A stretch of DNA of 27,564 bases from JBDKGD01 sp964645125. Lineage in GTDB: Bacteria > Patescibacteriota > Minisyncoccia > UBA6257 > 2-01-FULL-56-20. A program made the translations under genes and the position numbers. The DNA is taken from NCBI GenBank assembly GCA_964645125.1, contig CAZXZC010000008.1:1-27564 (forward strand), read 5' to 3'. Shown here piece by piece: positions 21,306 through 27,564 of this stretch. The stretch's first letter is position 1, and each line of letters opens with the position of its first letter. The notes beneath the pieces were generated by a model, which searched no databases, was not told the DNA's origin, and worked only from the letters and a program-made list of their open reading frames with translations.

Positions 21306-23505
21306 GTTGATCAAGTTTCAATGAAATCACTTTCGAGCTCCCATCGCCGTCAAGCGTAACACCATACAGCACATCGGCGGCCTCCATCGTTACTCGGTTA
21401 TGAGTCACCACAATAAACTGAGTCTTTTTTGAAAATTCTTTGAGCATCTGCGCAAACCGCCGGGCATTGCGCTCATCAAGCGGCGCATCAACCTCATCAA
21501 GCACTAAAAACGGCGGAGGCGATACGGAAATAAGGGCAAAAAGCGCCGCAATACCCACCAGGCTTCGTTCCCCACCCGAAAGCACATCAAGACTTGCAAT
21601 ACGCTTACGAGGCAACTGCACCCGTATCTCAATACCCGCGTCTTGCACTGATTGATCTTTGAATCCCTCATTGCTATCTACTCCATTCTCATCTGCTTCT
21701 TCTGCCTGTCGCGGCGCGGTTGGCACCAAAGAAGCCGTTCCACCACCAAACATCAAATCAAAAAAATGAGCAAATGCCGCATTAATAGCAACCAACTGAC
21801 TATCGAATTCTGTAGCAATCTTCTCCTGTAATTGCGTGATTAATTTTTGTAAATCACCGATAGCTTGTTTCAAATCCTCGGCTTCTTTTAATAAAAATTC
21901 ATGACGAGTTTCTGTTTCCTTTGCTTCAGCAATAACAGCTAAATCAACCTCACCCATACTAGCCAACATTCCTCGCAACGAAAAAATACGTCGCTCAAGC
22001 TCCTGAAGCTGGCTTGCAGACGGCACCACACCCGATACTGGCTTTGAAAAATCAGCAACCTGTTTGCCAGATTGTTCAATATGACGAGTCAACTCCTGTA
22101 AACGCATGCTGTACCGTTCCTTTTCAAATTCTGCCGTCTTACGCCGAGCAAGCGCACGACTTTCTTCTTGTCGAGCAGTCTCCACATCGCGAAGCGCCTT
22201 TTTAAAAGCATCGTAATAACCTGCTCCCGCATCAGCAAATGCCTTCTCTTGCGCGGCCAACACCTCAGCATGCGCAGACAGTTGGCTCAAAGAAGTTGTA
22301 ATGTTCGCCAAATTTGCCTGCATGGTAGCAATATGGGCATGCGAATCACCGGCGCTATGTTCAGTTGTTCTAGTTTTTTTAGCAAACACCGCATCCAGCT
22401 CCTTAAGAGCCTCACGTACTACTTTTTGCAAACGGACAACATCAGAAGCCTCTAATTCTTTTCGCAGTACATCACGAACCTTCTGTACCGCTACGACAAG
22501 CATTTCGGTATCAGGTAGCTCAACAGAAACTGAAGCAGCCCTTACAAGTTGGGCCTGTGCCACCTCAAGCTGGGCTTCAAGTCGAGCAGCATCCTTTTCA
22601 AGCACGCTCTTTTGGCGAGAAATATCGGCCATCTGCGCACGCAAAGCTTCAAGCTGCGTTGAATCAGTGGGTTTGCGCCCTTCCAACTCATCAAAACGCT
22701 GTTGTGCCGCCTGTGTTGCTTGGGAAGCCTGTTCAATAAACACCTGTTCCTTTGCAAGCGTCCCCTCAAGCGCTGAAAGCATAGCGGTAATCTCTTGAAG
22801 CTGGCTCCCGTAAAAAAGCGTTTCCACCTCAGTAAGTTCCGCTACCATATCATCACGTTTCTCCCACCTGCTTGTTTGTCGCTTTAAGGAACGTAAATGT
22901 GGCGTAATCTCTTCAATAAGCGCCTGCACCTTTTGCAAATTATCCGTACTCGTCCGCAATCGCCGCTGGGCGTCGGTGCGCTGTATCTGGTACTGTCGCA
23001 AACCCAAAATCTCCTCCAACATATCCCGCCGTTGAGTAGGGGTCGCCTGAATAAACAAATCACTATTACCCTGCGTCACCACCACAATACCCCGCGACCC
23101 AAGCCGCACCCGCGCAAAAAAATCAACTAATTCACGCAAGAGCACCTCGGATTTATTTAAAAAATACTTACTTTCCCCATCTCGATTCACCAATCGAGAA
23201 GCTGAAACCTCCTCAAACTCAACCGGGAAAAACTTATTGTGATTTTCGAAGTAGAGTGCCGCCTGCGCCTGGCCCACCCGACTTCGATGCGGAGTACCAG
23301 CAAATATCAGGTCATCAATTTTCCCTCCTCGCAAACTCTTCGCGTCCCGCTCACCCAGCAACCAGCGGATCGCATCCACCACATTCGATTTTCCCGAACC
23401 ATTCGGCCCCACAACCGCCGTAATCCCTTCCGGAAACTCAAGCACCGTGCGCGATGCAAACGATTTAAACCCATTCAATTCCAGCCGCTTCAAAAAATGA
23501 GGCAT
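21298..23505 (-). CDS. smc: Short SMC-family chromosome segregation ATPase without a recognisable hinge
   Basis: SMC proteins organise chromosomes as ATP-driven coiled-coil dimers. The head halves are clear: the SMC start FLKRLELNGFKSFASRTVLE, Walker A GPNGSGKSN near residue 35, the Q-loop region VVVTQGNSDLFIQATPTQRR, signature LSGGERS at 642, and Walker B FLVLDEVDAPLD at 666. At 735 residues it is about 400 shorter than standard SMC. The coiled coil (about 170-580) has no glycine-rich hinge domain; only a short break near 320-390 could act as apex. There is no cysteine at all, so no Rad50-like zinc hook. TATACT 8 nt before the ATG predicts a leaderless mRNA. Confidence 0.92.
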   Translation of the reverse strand: MPHFLKRLELNGFKSFASRTVLEFPEGITAVVGPNGSGKSNVVDAIRWLLGERDAKSLRGGKIDDLIFAGTPHRSRVGQAQAALYFENHNKFFPVEFEEVSASRLVNRDGESKYFLNKSEVLLRELVDFFARVRLGSRGIVVVTQGNSDLFIQATPTQRRDMLEEILGLRQYQIQRTDAQRRLRTSTDNLQKVQALIEEITPHLRSLKRQTSRWEKRDDMVAELTEVETLFYGSQLQEITAMLSALEGTLAKEQVFIEQASQATQAAQQRFDELEGRKPTDSTQLEALRAQMADISRQKSVLEKDAARLEAQLEVAQAQLVRAASVSVELPDTEMLVVAVQKVRDVLRKELEASDVVRLQKVVREALKELDAVFAKKTRTTEHSAGDSHAHIATMQANLANITTSLSQLSAHAEVLAAQEKAFADAGAGYYDAFKKALRDVETARQEESRALARRKTAEFEKERYSMRLQELTRHIEQSGKQVADFSKPVSGVVPSASQLQELERRIFSLRGMLASMGEVDLAVIAEAKETETRHEFLLKEAEDLKQAIGDLQKLITQLQEKIATEFDSQLVAINAAFAHFFDLMFGGGTASLVPTAPRQAEEADENGVDSNEGFKDQSVQDAGIEIRVQLPRKRIASLDVLSGGERSLVGIAALFALISVSPPPFLVLDEVDAPLDERNARRFAQMLKEFSKKTQFIVVTHNRVTMEAADVLYGVTLDGDGSSKVISLKLDQHV

Positions 23506-23513
23506 GTATATAC

Positions 23514-23519
23514 AGTATA
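23514..23519 (-). promoter_or_regulatory. Possible -10 box for smc
   Basis: TATACT ends 8 nt before the smc ATG, at leaderless spacing, inside a T-rich stretch without a clear -35. Confidence 0.5.
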
Positions 23520-23524
23520 GAAAG

Positions 23525-23564
23525 AAACAAAAACAAAAAGAAGCCGATAAAAATCGACTCCTTC
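23525..23564 (-). terminator. Terminator of the 109-aa ORFan
   Basis: On the minus strand GAAGgagTCGAT-TTT(T)-ATCGGCTTC, a 9-bp stem with a 3-nt bulge, then TTTTTGTTTTTG. It separates the ORFan from smc. Confidence 0.65.
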
Positions 23565-23588
23565 AAAAAAGGAAACAAAAAGACCTCA

Positions 23589-23918
23589 TTAACACCACTG
23601 AGCACAAGTCTCGGCCGCAACAGAAGGATCAACAGAAAGCTCCCAGGGCTCATTCACCTCATACCATGTTTCCAATTCTACGCAAAACCTGACAACCACA
23701 ATACCTAATGCCTTGCGGTAGTAAGTAACAAATGCTCCGTAGACCCTACGAGCAATTGCGATATCTGAAGCAAAAAATGAAACCGTGAACGAATCCTCTG
23801 TATGGCAAGGATCAATGACCACTTCAACACCATCCACCATAAGGCTGTTATGTGAAAAAACAAAACCTTTTGGATTCTGATTTACACGACACTTCACGAA
23901 ATATTTAAGACTGTCCAT
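23589..23918 (-). CDS. ORFan protein, 109 aa
   Basis: I recognise no family. The ATG at 23918 follows GGAGG by 8 nt; the frame opens to 23981 without support. The protein is soluble and beta-rich, starting MDSLKYFVKCRVNQNPKGFV. A middle part DPCHTEDSFTVSFFASDIAI and a helix ARRVYGAFVTYYRKALG follow. The acidic end contains ELETWYEVNEPWELSVDPSV and two Cys. It has its own terminator. A small hairpin AAACCC/GGGTTT lies in its leader. Confidence 0.7.
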   Translation of the reverse strand: MDSLKYFVKCRVNQNPKGFVFSHNSLMVDGVEVVIDPCHTEDSFTVSFFASDIAIARRVYGAFVTYYRKALGIVVVRFCVELETWYEVNEPWELSVDPSVAAETCAQWC

Positions 23919-24005
23919 GGTCGTAACCTCCATTTCTATGAAATTCTCAAAACCCCGCGATAGGGTTTGCGTGAATAACATCCTATACTAAACGAGTAAA
24001 AATTG

Positions 24006-24728
24006 CTACTTTTTTTTCACTCGAGCCTGTTTTGTTCCCGCAACCTCCTTCTTGTGCTCTAAGGCTCGCTTAGCCGCATCCGCTTCCGCTTCCTGTTTCG
24101 AAGCTCCTTCACCCTGAGCCACAAGTCGGTCACCCACATACACTCCCACCGTAAACACGCGTTGGTGCGCTGGGCCACTTTCGGCTAATACCGTGTAGCG
24201 AGGCGTAATTTTTAATCGCTCCTGGGTAAACTCCTGTAATGTGCTTTTCGGGTCCTTATAACTTTTCGTTTTCAAAATTTCCGGCGCGTGCGGCAACACA
24301 AACCGCTCAATAAATTTTTTTGCCACCTCGTACCCTTGATCCAAATAAATCGCGCCCACCAAAGCTTCAAACGCGTTCGCCAAAATCACCTCCCGCGCCT
24401 TACCAGTATCTTTTGCCTCACCTTTGGACATATGTAAAAAATCTTGTAAACGCAAATCATCCAACGAAATCTTTGCCAAAAATTGATAGTTTACCAAAGC
24501 AGCCCGAAGCACAGTAAGCTGCCCTTCCGGAAATTGAGGATAGGTCACATACAACGCGTGCGTCACCACCAATTCCAACACTGCATCTCCCAAATATTCA
24601 AGCCGTTCGTTATGTGGGTACGGCCAACCACCCTGTTCATTCAAATACGAACGATGCGTCAACGCCTCATTCAATAGGTCGGGGTTAGTAAATCGTATGG
24701 AAATAATCTGTTCTAAATCAGAAGCCAT
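24006..24728 (-). CDS. rnc: Ribonuclease III
   Basis: RNase III cuts double-stranded RNA in rRNA and mRNA maturation. The ATG at 24728 (MASDLEQIISIRFTNPDLLN) gives 240 residues, normal length. The catalytic domain has the signature HNERLEYLGDAVLEL and the second acidic site ANAFEALVGAIYLDQG. The C-terminal dsRBD contains DPKSTLQEFTQERLKITPRY and GEGASKQEAEADAAKRAL. A lysine-rich tail ends the protein. It lies 25 bp after nusB; no Shine-Dalgarno. Confidence 0.97.
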   Translation of the reverse strand: MASDLEQIISIRFTNPDLLNEALTHRSYLNEQGGWPYPHNERLEYLGDAVLELVVTHALYVTYPQFPEGQLTVLRAALVNYQFLAKISLDDLRLQDFLHMSKGEAKDTGKAREVILANAFEALVGAIYLDQGYEVAKKFIERFVLPHAPEILKTKSYKDPKSTLQEFTQERLKITPRYTVLAESGPAHQRVFTVGVYVGDRLVAQGEGASKQEAEADAAKRALEHKKEVAGTKQARVKKK

Positions 24729-24753
24729 GTATAAAAATAAATAAGAAACCCCA

Positions 24754-25230
24754 CTACGATGTGGCTGGGGTAATATCCGAAAGCACCGCTGCCTTTGCCT
24801 TTTCCTCTTCAACCTGAAACTTCTCACGGTAGATAGTCCCAAGCACACCGTTTACAAACTTCGGAGAATTTGGGCCCCCGTAATTTTTGGCCATCTCAAT
24901 CGCCTCATTAATAGCAACCTTCGACGGCACCTCTGCTTTGTCCGCATACAATAACTCCCACAATCCAATACGAAGAATGTTGCGGTCAATAATCGCGATC
25001 TTATCCAATGGCCACTCTGGCGCGCGCTGGGCAATAGTCGCATCAATGTCGCCCAAATGCTCGGCAATACCTTTTAATATCTTCCAGGCAAACTCAGGCT
25101 CATCCACCTCTGGCGCGTACTCTTGCATATTACGCTCGAGTACTTTGGTAATATCAACAGTGCGATTATAAAAATCCCATTCGTACAACGTCTGAAGAAT
25201 TACCGTTCGCAGAAGATGTCGAGTAGCCAT
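24754..25230 (-). CDS. nusB: Transcription antitermination factor NusB
   Basis: NusB binds boxA RNA with NusE (S10) in rRNA antitermination. The 158-residue all-helical protein starts MATRHLLRTVILQTLYEWDF. It has ILKGIAEHLGDIDATIAQRA, the conserved WPLDKIAIIDRNILRIGLWE and LLYADKAEVPSKVAINEAIE, then AKNYGGPNSPKFVNGVLGTI. A 12-residue tail follows the usual end. It has an extended -10 promoter of its own and precedes rnc, a sensible pair for rRNA synthesis and processing. Confidence 0.96.
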   Translation of the reverse strand: MATRHLLRTVILQTLYEWDFYNRTVDITKVLERNMQEYAPEVDEPEFAWKILKGIAEHLGDIDATIAQRAPEWPLDKIAIIDRNILRIGLWELLYADKAEVPSKVAINEAIEMAKNYGGPNSPKFVNGVLGTIYREKFQVEEEKAKAAVLSDITPATS

Positions 25231-25242
25231 AGTGTTATAGGA

Positions 25243-25248
25243 ATTATA
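25243..25248 (-). promoter_or_regulatory. Extended -10 box for nusB
   Basis: On the minus strand TTTTGATATAATT gives TGATATAAT ending 12 nt before the ATG, the same extended -10 sequence as at the CorA-family gene. The leader would be about 6 nt. Confidence 0.65.
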
Positions 25249-25281
25249 TCAAAAGTGCGTTGAAAGAAAGCTGTGTGTTTC

Positions 25282-25590
25282 TTATTCTTCCCCTTTCTGT
25301 TGTTCTGGCTGGGTCTCTACAACTTCCTGGGCAGGTTCGCTTTCCGCAATTTTCTCAGCTCCCTCTGGCATTTCCTGTGCGGCCTCCTGGGCTTTTGTTT
25401 TTACTGGTTTTGCTACAGAAGCATGCAATACTTTATTCTCTCGTCCTCCACACTGCACACAGGTCACATGTGGACGCTTTGGACCACCGCAGTTTGCGCA
25501 TACTGCCAAACGAGCCTTTTTCAACGCCAAATGCGACCGTCTGCGGCCTACTTTGCCATGGGTATGATGTTTTACTGGTACGCCTGCCAT
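25282..25590 (-). CDS. rpmF: 50S ribosomal protein bL32, zinc form with acidic tail
   Basis: bL32 is a small zinc-binding large-subunit protein. The N-terminus MAGVPVKHHTHGKVGRRRSH corresponds to the usual MAVPKKKTSKSRRxxRRSH, and the C4 zinc ribbon is CANC...CVQC (residues 31-47). The core ends near residue 60. About 40 extra residues follow, rich in Glu, Ala and Gln (AAQEMPEGAEKIAESEPAQE), so the protein is 102 residues instead of about 60. It lies between rnhB and nusB on the same strand. No Shine-Dalgarno. Confidence 0.93.
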   Translation of the reverse strand: MAGVPVKHHTHGKVGRRRSHLALKKARLAVCANCGGPKRPHVTCVQCGGRENKVLHASVAKPVKTKAQEAAQEMPEGAEKIAESEPAQEVVETQPEQQKGEE

Positions 25591-25620
25591 AAATAAATGT
25601 GCTGTTACAATAATGCAAAA

Positions 25621-26378
25621 CTATAAAAACGTCAAACGATGCAATGGACACGGGCCGTATGCGCCCAAAGCTGCATAATGAGCCTTCGTGCCGTAGCCTT
25701 TATGCCCCCCAAAGCCGTACTGGGGGTATTGCAAGCCATAAGTCTCCATACGAGCATCTCGAGCCACCTTAGCCACAATAGAGGCCAACGCAACCACTGG
25801 TACATCCCGATCCGCCTTCGCTATAGTCTGCGCTACCGCAGTGCTACGAATTCTATCATACAAGTACAACCCACCATCAAGCCAAACAGTTCGTGTCGCC
25901 CCTCCCACACGCCGCACAACATCTTCAAATGCCCGGCCAGCAGCTCGATTTGCGCTGGCCGAAATATTGATTTTATCGACAACAGGAGCACTAACAGATT
26001 TGGTCACACAAAACACACTTGCATGAGTACGCAACAAATCACACCACATCTGTCGCTGTGTTGCGGTTAACTGTTTTGAATCACGGAGCGGTAAAGCAAT
26101 CTTTTGAGCCTTCCGCAACAAACTACGCAAAACACTCGGTTGTAGNNNNNNNNNNNNNNNNNNNNNNNNNNNNNNNNNNNNNNNNNNNNNNNNNNNNNNN
26201 NNNNNNNNNNNNNNNNNNNNNNNNNNNNNNNNNNNNNNNNNNNNNGTAAAGCAATCTTTTGAGCCTTCCGCAACAAACTACGCAAAACACTCGGTTGTAG
26301 GGCCACGCACCCCACCACAACCGGCCCCGCAAGCGCCCCTCGCCCAACCTCATCAAGCCCAATAACATATCGCTGCAT
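25621..26378 (-). CDS. rnhB: Ribonuclease HII, interrupted by a 100-N scaffold gap
   Basis: RNase HII removes ribonucleotides from DNA-RNA hybrids. The start MQRYVIGLDEVGRGALAGPV carries the catalytic Asp-Glu pair. The part after the gap has LRDSKQLTATQRQMW, VWLDGG, VPVVALASIVAKVARDARME and FGGHKGYGTKAHYAALG, all family motifs. Copies of the same 55 bases lie on both sides of the 100 Ns. Removing the Ns and one copy leaves 603 nt and one uninterrupted 200-residue RNase HII, so the gene is almost certainly intact in the organism. The start could also be GTG 26393. Confidence 0.93.
26091..26300. other. Scaffold gap (N 26146-26245) flanked by identical 55-base ends
   Basis: 26091-26145 and 26246-26300 are identical over 55 bases, with exactly 100 Ns between. 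This is the mark of two contigs with a k-mer-length overlap joined by a fixed-size placeholder, not a biological repeat. Confidence 0.95.
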
Positions 26379-26405
26379 ATTTTTGTCTGTCACACTTGCT
26401 TGGTA

Positions 26406-26431
26406 CCTTTATTCATAATTCTTAATTCTCG
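26406..26431 (+). repeat. Family B AT-rich repeat between rnhB and the surface-protein gene
   Basis: CCTTTATTCATAATTCTTAA followed by TTCTCG. The TTTATTCATAATTCTT core is identical to that at 7213-7246. It lies after the stop of the surface-protein gene (minus strand). Confidence 0.65.
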
Positions 26432-26449
26432 TTTTTAGATCCACCAACA

Positions 26450-27564
26450 CTAGCCTTTCTCTGATACATTAATTGGTCCCTGAATATCACACTGCAGTTC
26501 GGTAAGTGTTTGCGCGCAAATTTTTATGGAATATGCCCCATTTGGATAAACTACTCCATTAATATCTTTATTTACTAATAAATTATAGGTCCCTGTATTT
26601 GGTACATTTTGAGCAACATGGTAGATCAACCCCGAAGAACCTCCAATAAGATCTATTTTCACCGGCGCATTCGTATCGATACCAGTTGTTGACCATCGTA
26701 CCGGGAAATACAGATTGCGTGGAAAATCATAGTTCGCCTGTGGGCTAAAAATAGTAATCGGTTGGACCTGATTATTGCCATAAAAAACAGAGAATGCCGC
26801 CTGATTTGAAACACTTATTTGACTTCCGTTCTTCATACCCTTTATCTGGAGATAAAATTTACCCTTTATCTGATCCTGCGAGTAATTTGTTCCATTGATA
26901 AAATCACTCAATAGAGTCGCCGGCACATTCCACAAAAAATACCTTTGGTAACTCGGAAGAGAGTCAATATTTGAAACTATATCGTAAAGTGGACGCTGAC
27001 TATTTGTTGTATAATTACCAACAATAATTTGATATCTATCAAATTGACTTTCATCTGCCATCCATTGAATTACTGCTGATGTCCCGGGTATCATCGTTAC
27101 ATTTTGTTGCGGAGCAGTAATAGAAATTCCCAAAGCTTGCGATGTTTTATTTACATTAATCACGATACTATCAGACACGCTTTGAGCAGCAGAATTAATA
27201 CAGGTAATTGTATAAGTCGTATCAGAAAACAAGTTTGGCGTATTAAAAAATCCATTCAAAGCAAGCCCTTTTTCTATATCTCCATTTCTACCAGGCTTGA
27301 GGTAACAATAACTTGCCCCTTGAGACTTCCAACTTAACATTTCAGCAGTCCCGTACGGAATAGTTATAGGGCCTTGCTTCCCTCCATCAGCCTGTATATC
27401 TACCCAAAATGATCCAGTAGGAGCCGGCAAAACCGGTTGCGGAGCAGGAATCGTGGGGGTTCCACCAGGGCATTGTGCAAATTGGCAACTTGGGCCTGTG
27501 CGACTGACGTATGAGCCATCAGGACATAGCTTGGCATCTTGAGTGCACGCCGTTGCGACCGGAG
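26450..27564 (-). CDS. Secreted or surface protein with Cys module and Ig-like domains (N-terminus outside window)
   Basis: The frame is open from the right edge to a TAG at 26450; the ATG at 27430 is internal. The first visible part is a cysteine module CTQDAKLCPDGSYVSRTGPS, then CQFAQCP, a type I associate with extracellular CPR proteins. A Pro-rich linker follows, then three beta-sandwich domains: about residues 50-140 (SFWVDIQADGG to SIVINV), ISITAPQQNVTMIPGTSAVI, and ITIFSPQANYDFPRNLYFPV with VRWSTTG. The last resembles the Kre9/Knh1-like Ser-Thr-rich family. No transmembrane anchor or sorting signal is at the C-terminus, so anchoring must lie at the missing N-terminus or the protein is released. 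Confidence 0.75.
   Translation of the reverse strand, partial: PVATACTQDAKLCPDGSYVSRTGPSCQFAQCPGGTPTIPAPQPVLPAPTGSFWVDIQADGGKQGPITIPYGTAEMLSWKSQGASYCYLKPGRNGDIEKGLALNGFFNTPNLFSDTTYTITCINSAAQSVSDSIVINVNKTSQALGISITAPQQNVTMIPGTSAVIQWMADESQFDRYQIIVGNYTTNSQRPLYDIVSNIDSLPSYQRYFLWNVPATLLSDFINGTNYSQDQIKGKFYLQIKGMKNGSQISVSNQAAFSVFYGNNQVQPITIFSPQANYDFPRNLYFPVRWSTTGIDTNAPVKIDLIGGSSGLIYHVAQNVPNTGTYNLLVNKDINGVVYPNGAYSIKICAQTLTELQCDIQGPINVSEKG

Noticed and set aside
26091..26300. 55-base direct repeat inside rnhB as a biological duplication.
   Set aside because: The copies abut a 100-N placeholder exactly and collapse to an intact gene, so this is a contig overlap.

Overview
The window looks like chromosomal DNA from a Candidate Phyla Radiation (Patescibacteria) bacterium, most likely from the Parcubacteria side. 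Four things suggest this: an SMC of only 735 residues with no room for a normal hinge, an EF-Ts of 148 residues, a surface protein with the CPDGSYV-type cysteine module that I associate with these genomes, and several families of short intergenic repeats. The genetic code looks standard: TAA, TAG and TGA all end genes at natural C-termini. A more exact lineage cannot be read from this sequence.

Layout. 1-282 is the tail of an unknown plus-strand gene with a strong terminator. 548-5971 (minus) is the heat-shock operon hrcA-grpE-dnaK-(membrane protein)-dnaJ, with a CIRCE operator inside its promoter. 6227-11204 (plus) carries a CorA-family protein, cysS and dnaB-recR, with one small ORFan on the minus strand. 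11201-14260 (minus) alternates ychF with three unrecognised or weakly recognised genes. 14438-16482 (minus) has tRNA-Tyr(GTA), a one-TM protein, tsf and rpsB. 16580-18479 (minus) has tmk, broken by an in-frame TAG, and mnmA. 18583-19141 (plus) is a small two-gene membrane cassette. 19215-24728 (minus) has efp, khpA, rpsP, a methyltransferase, smc, an ORFan and rnc. 24754-26378 has nusB, rpmF and rnhB, the last interrupted by a scaffold gap. 26450 to the window end is part of a secreted Ig-like protein.

The core genes cover protein folding, translation (two ribosomal proteins on rpsB/rpsP plus L32, EF-Ts, EF-P, CysRS, tRNA-Tyr, MnmA, YchF), RNA processing (RNase III, NusB, KhpA), and replication, repair and chromosome maintenance (DnaB, RecR, RNase HII, SMC).

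Two organisational themes stand out. First, most housekeeping genes have no Shine-Dalgarno sequence, and several have a -10 box only 7-15 nt from the start codon, which predicts leaderless or nearly leaderless mRNAs. The small ORFans between them have strong Shine-Dalgarno sequences, longer leaders and often their own promoter and terminator. Second, at least three short-repeat families occupy gene junctions; one copy supplies the stop codon of mnmA, one supplies the end of khpA, and one is translated in frame inside mnmA. No stretch longer than 300 bases lacks a gene. I found no CRISPR array, insertion sequence or prophage.
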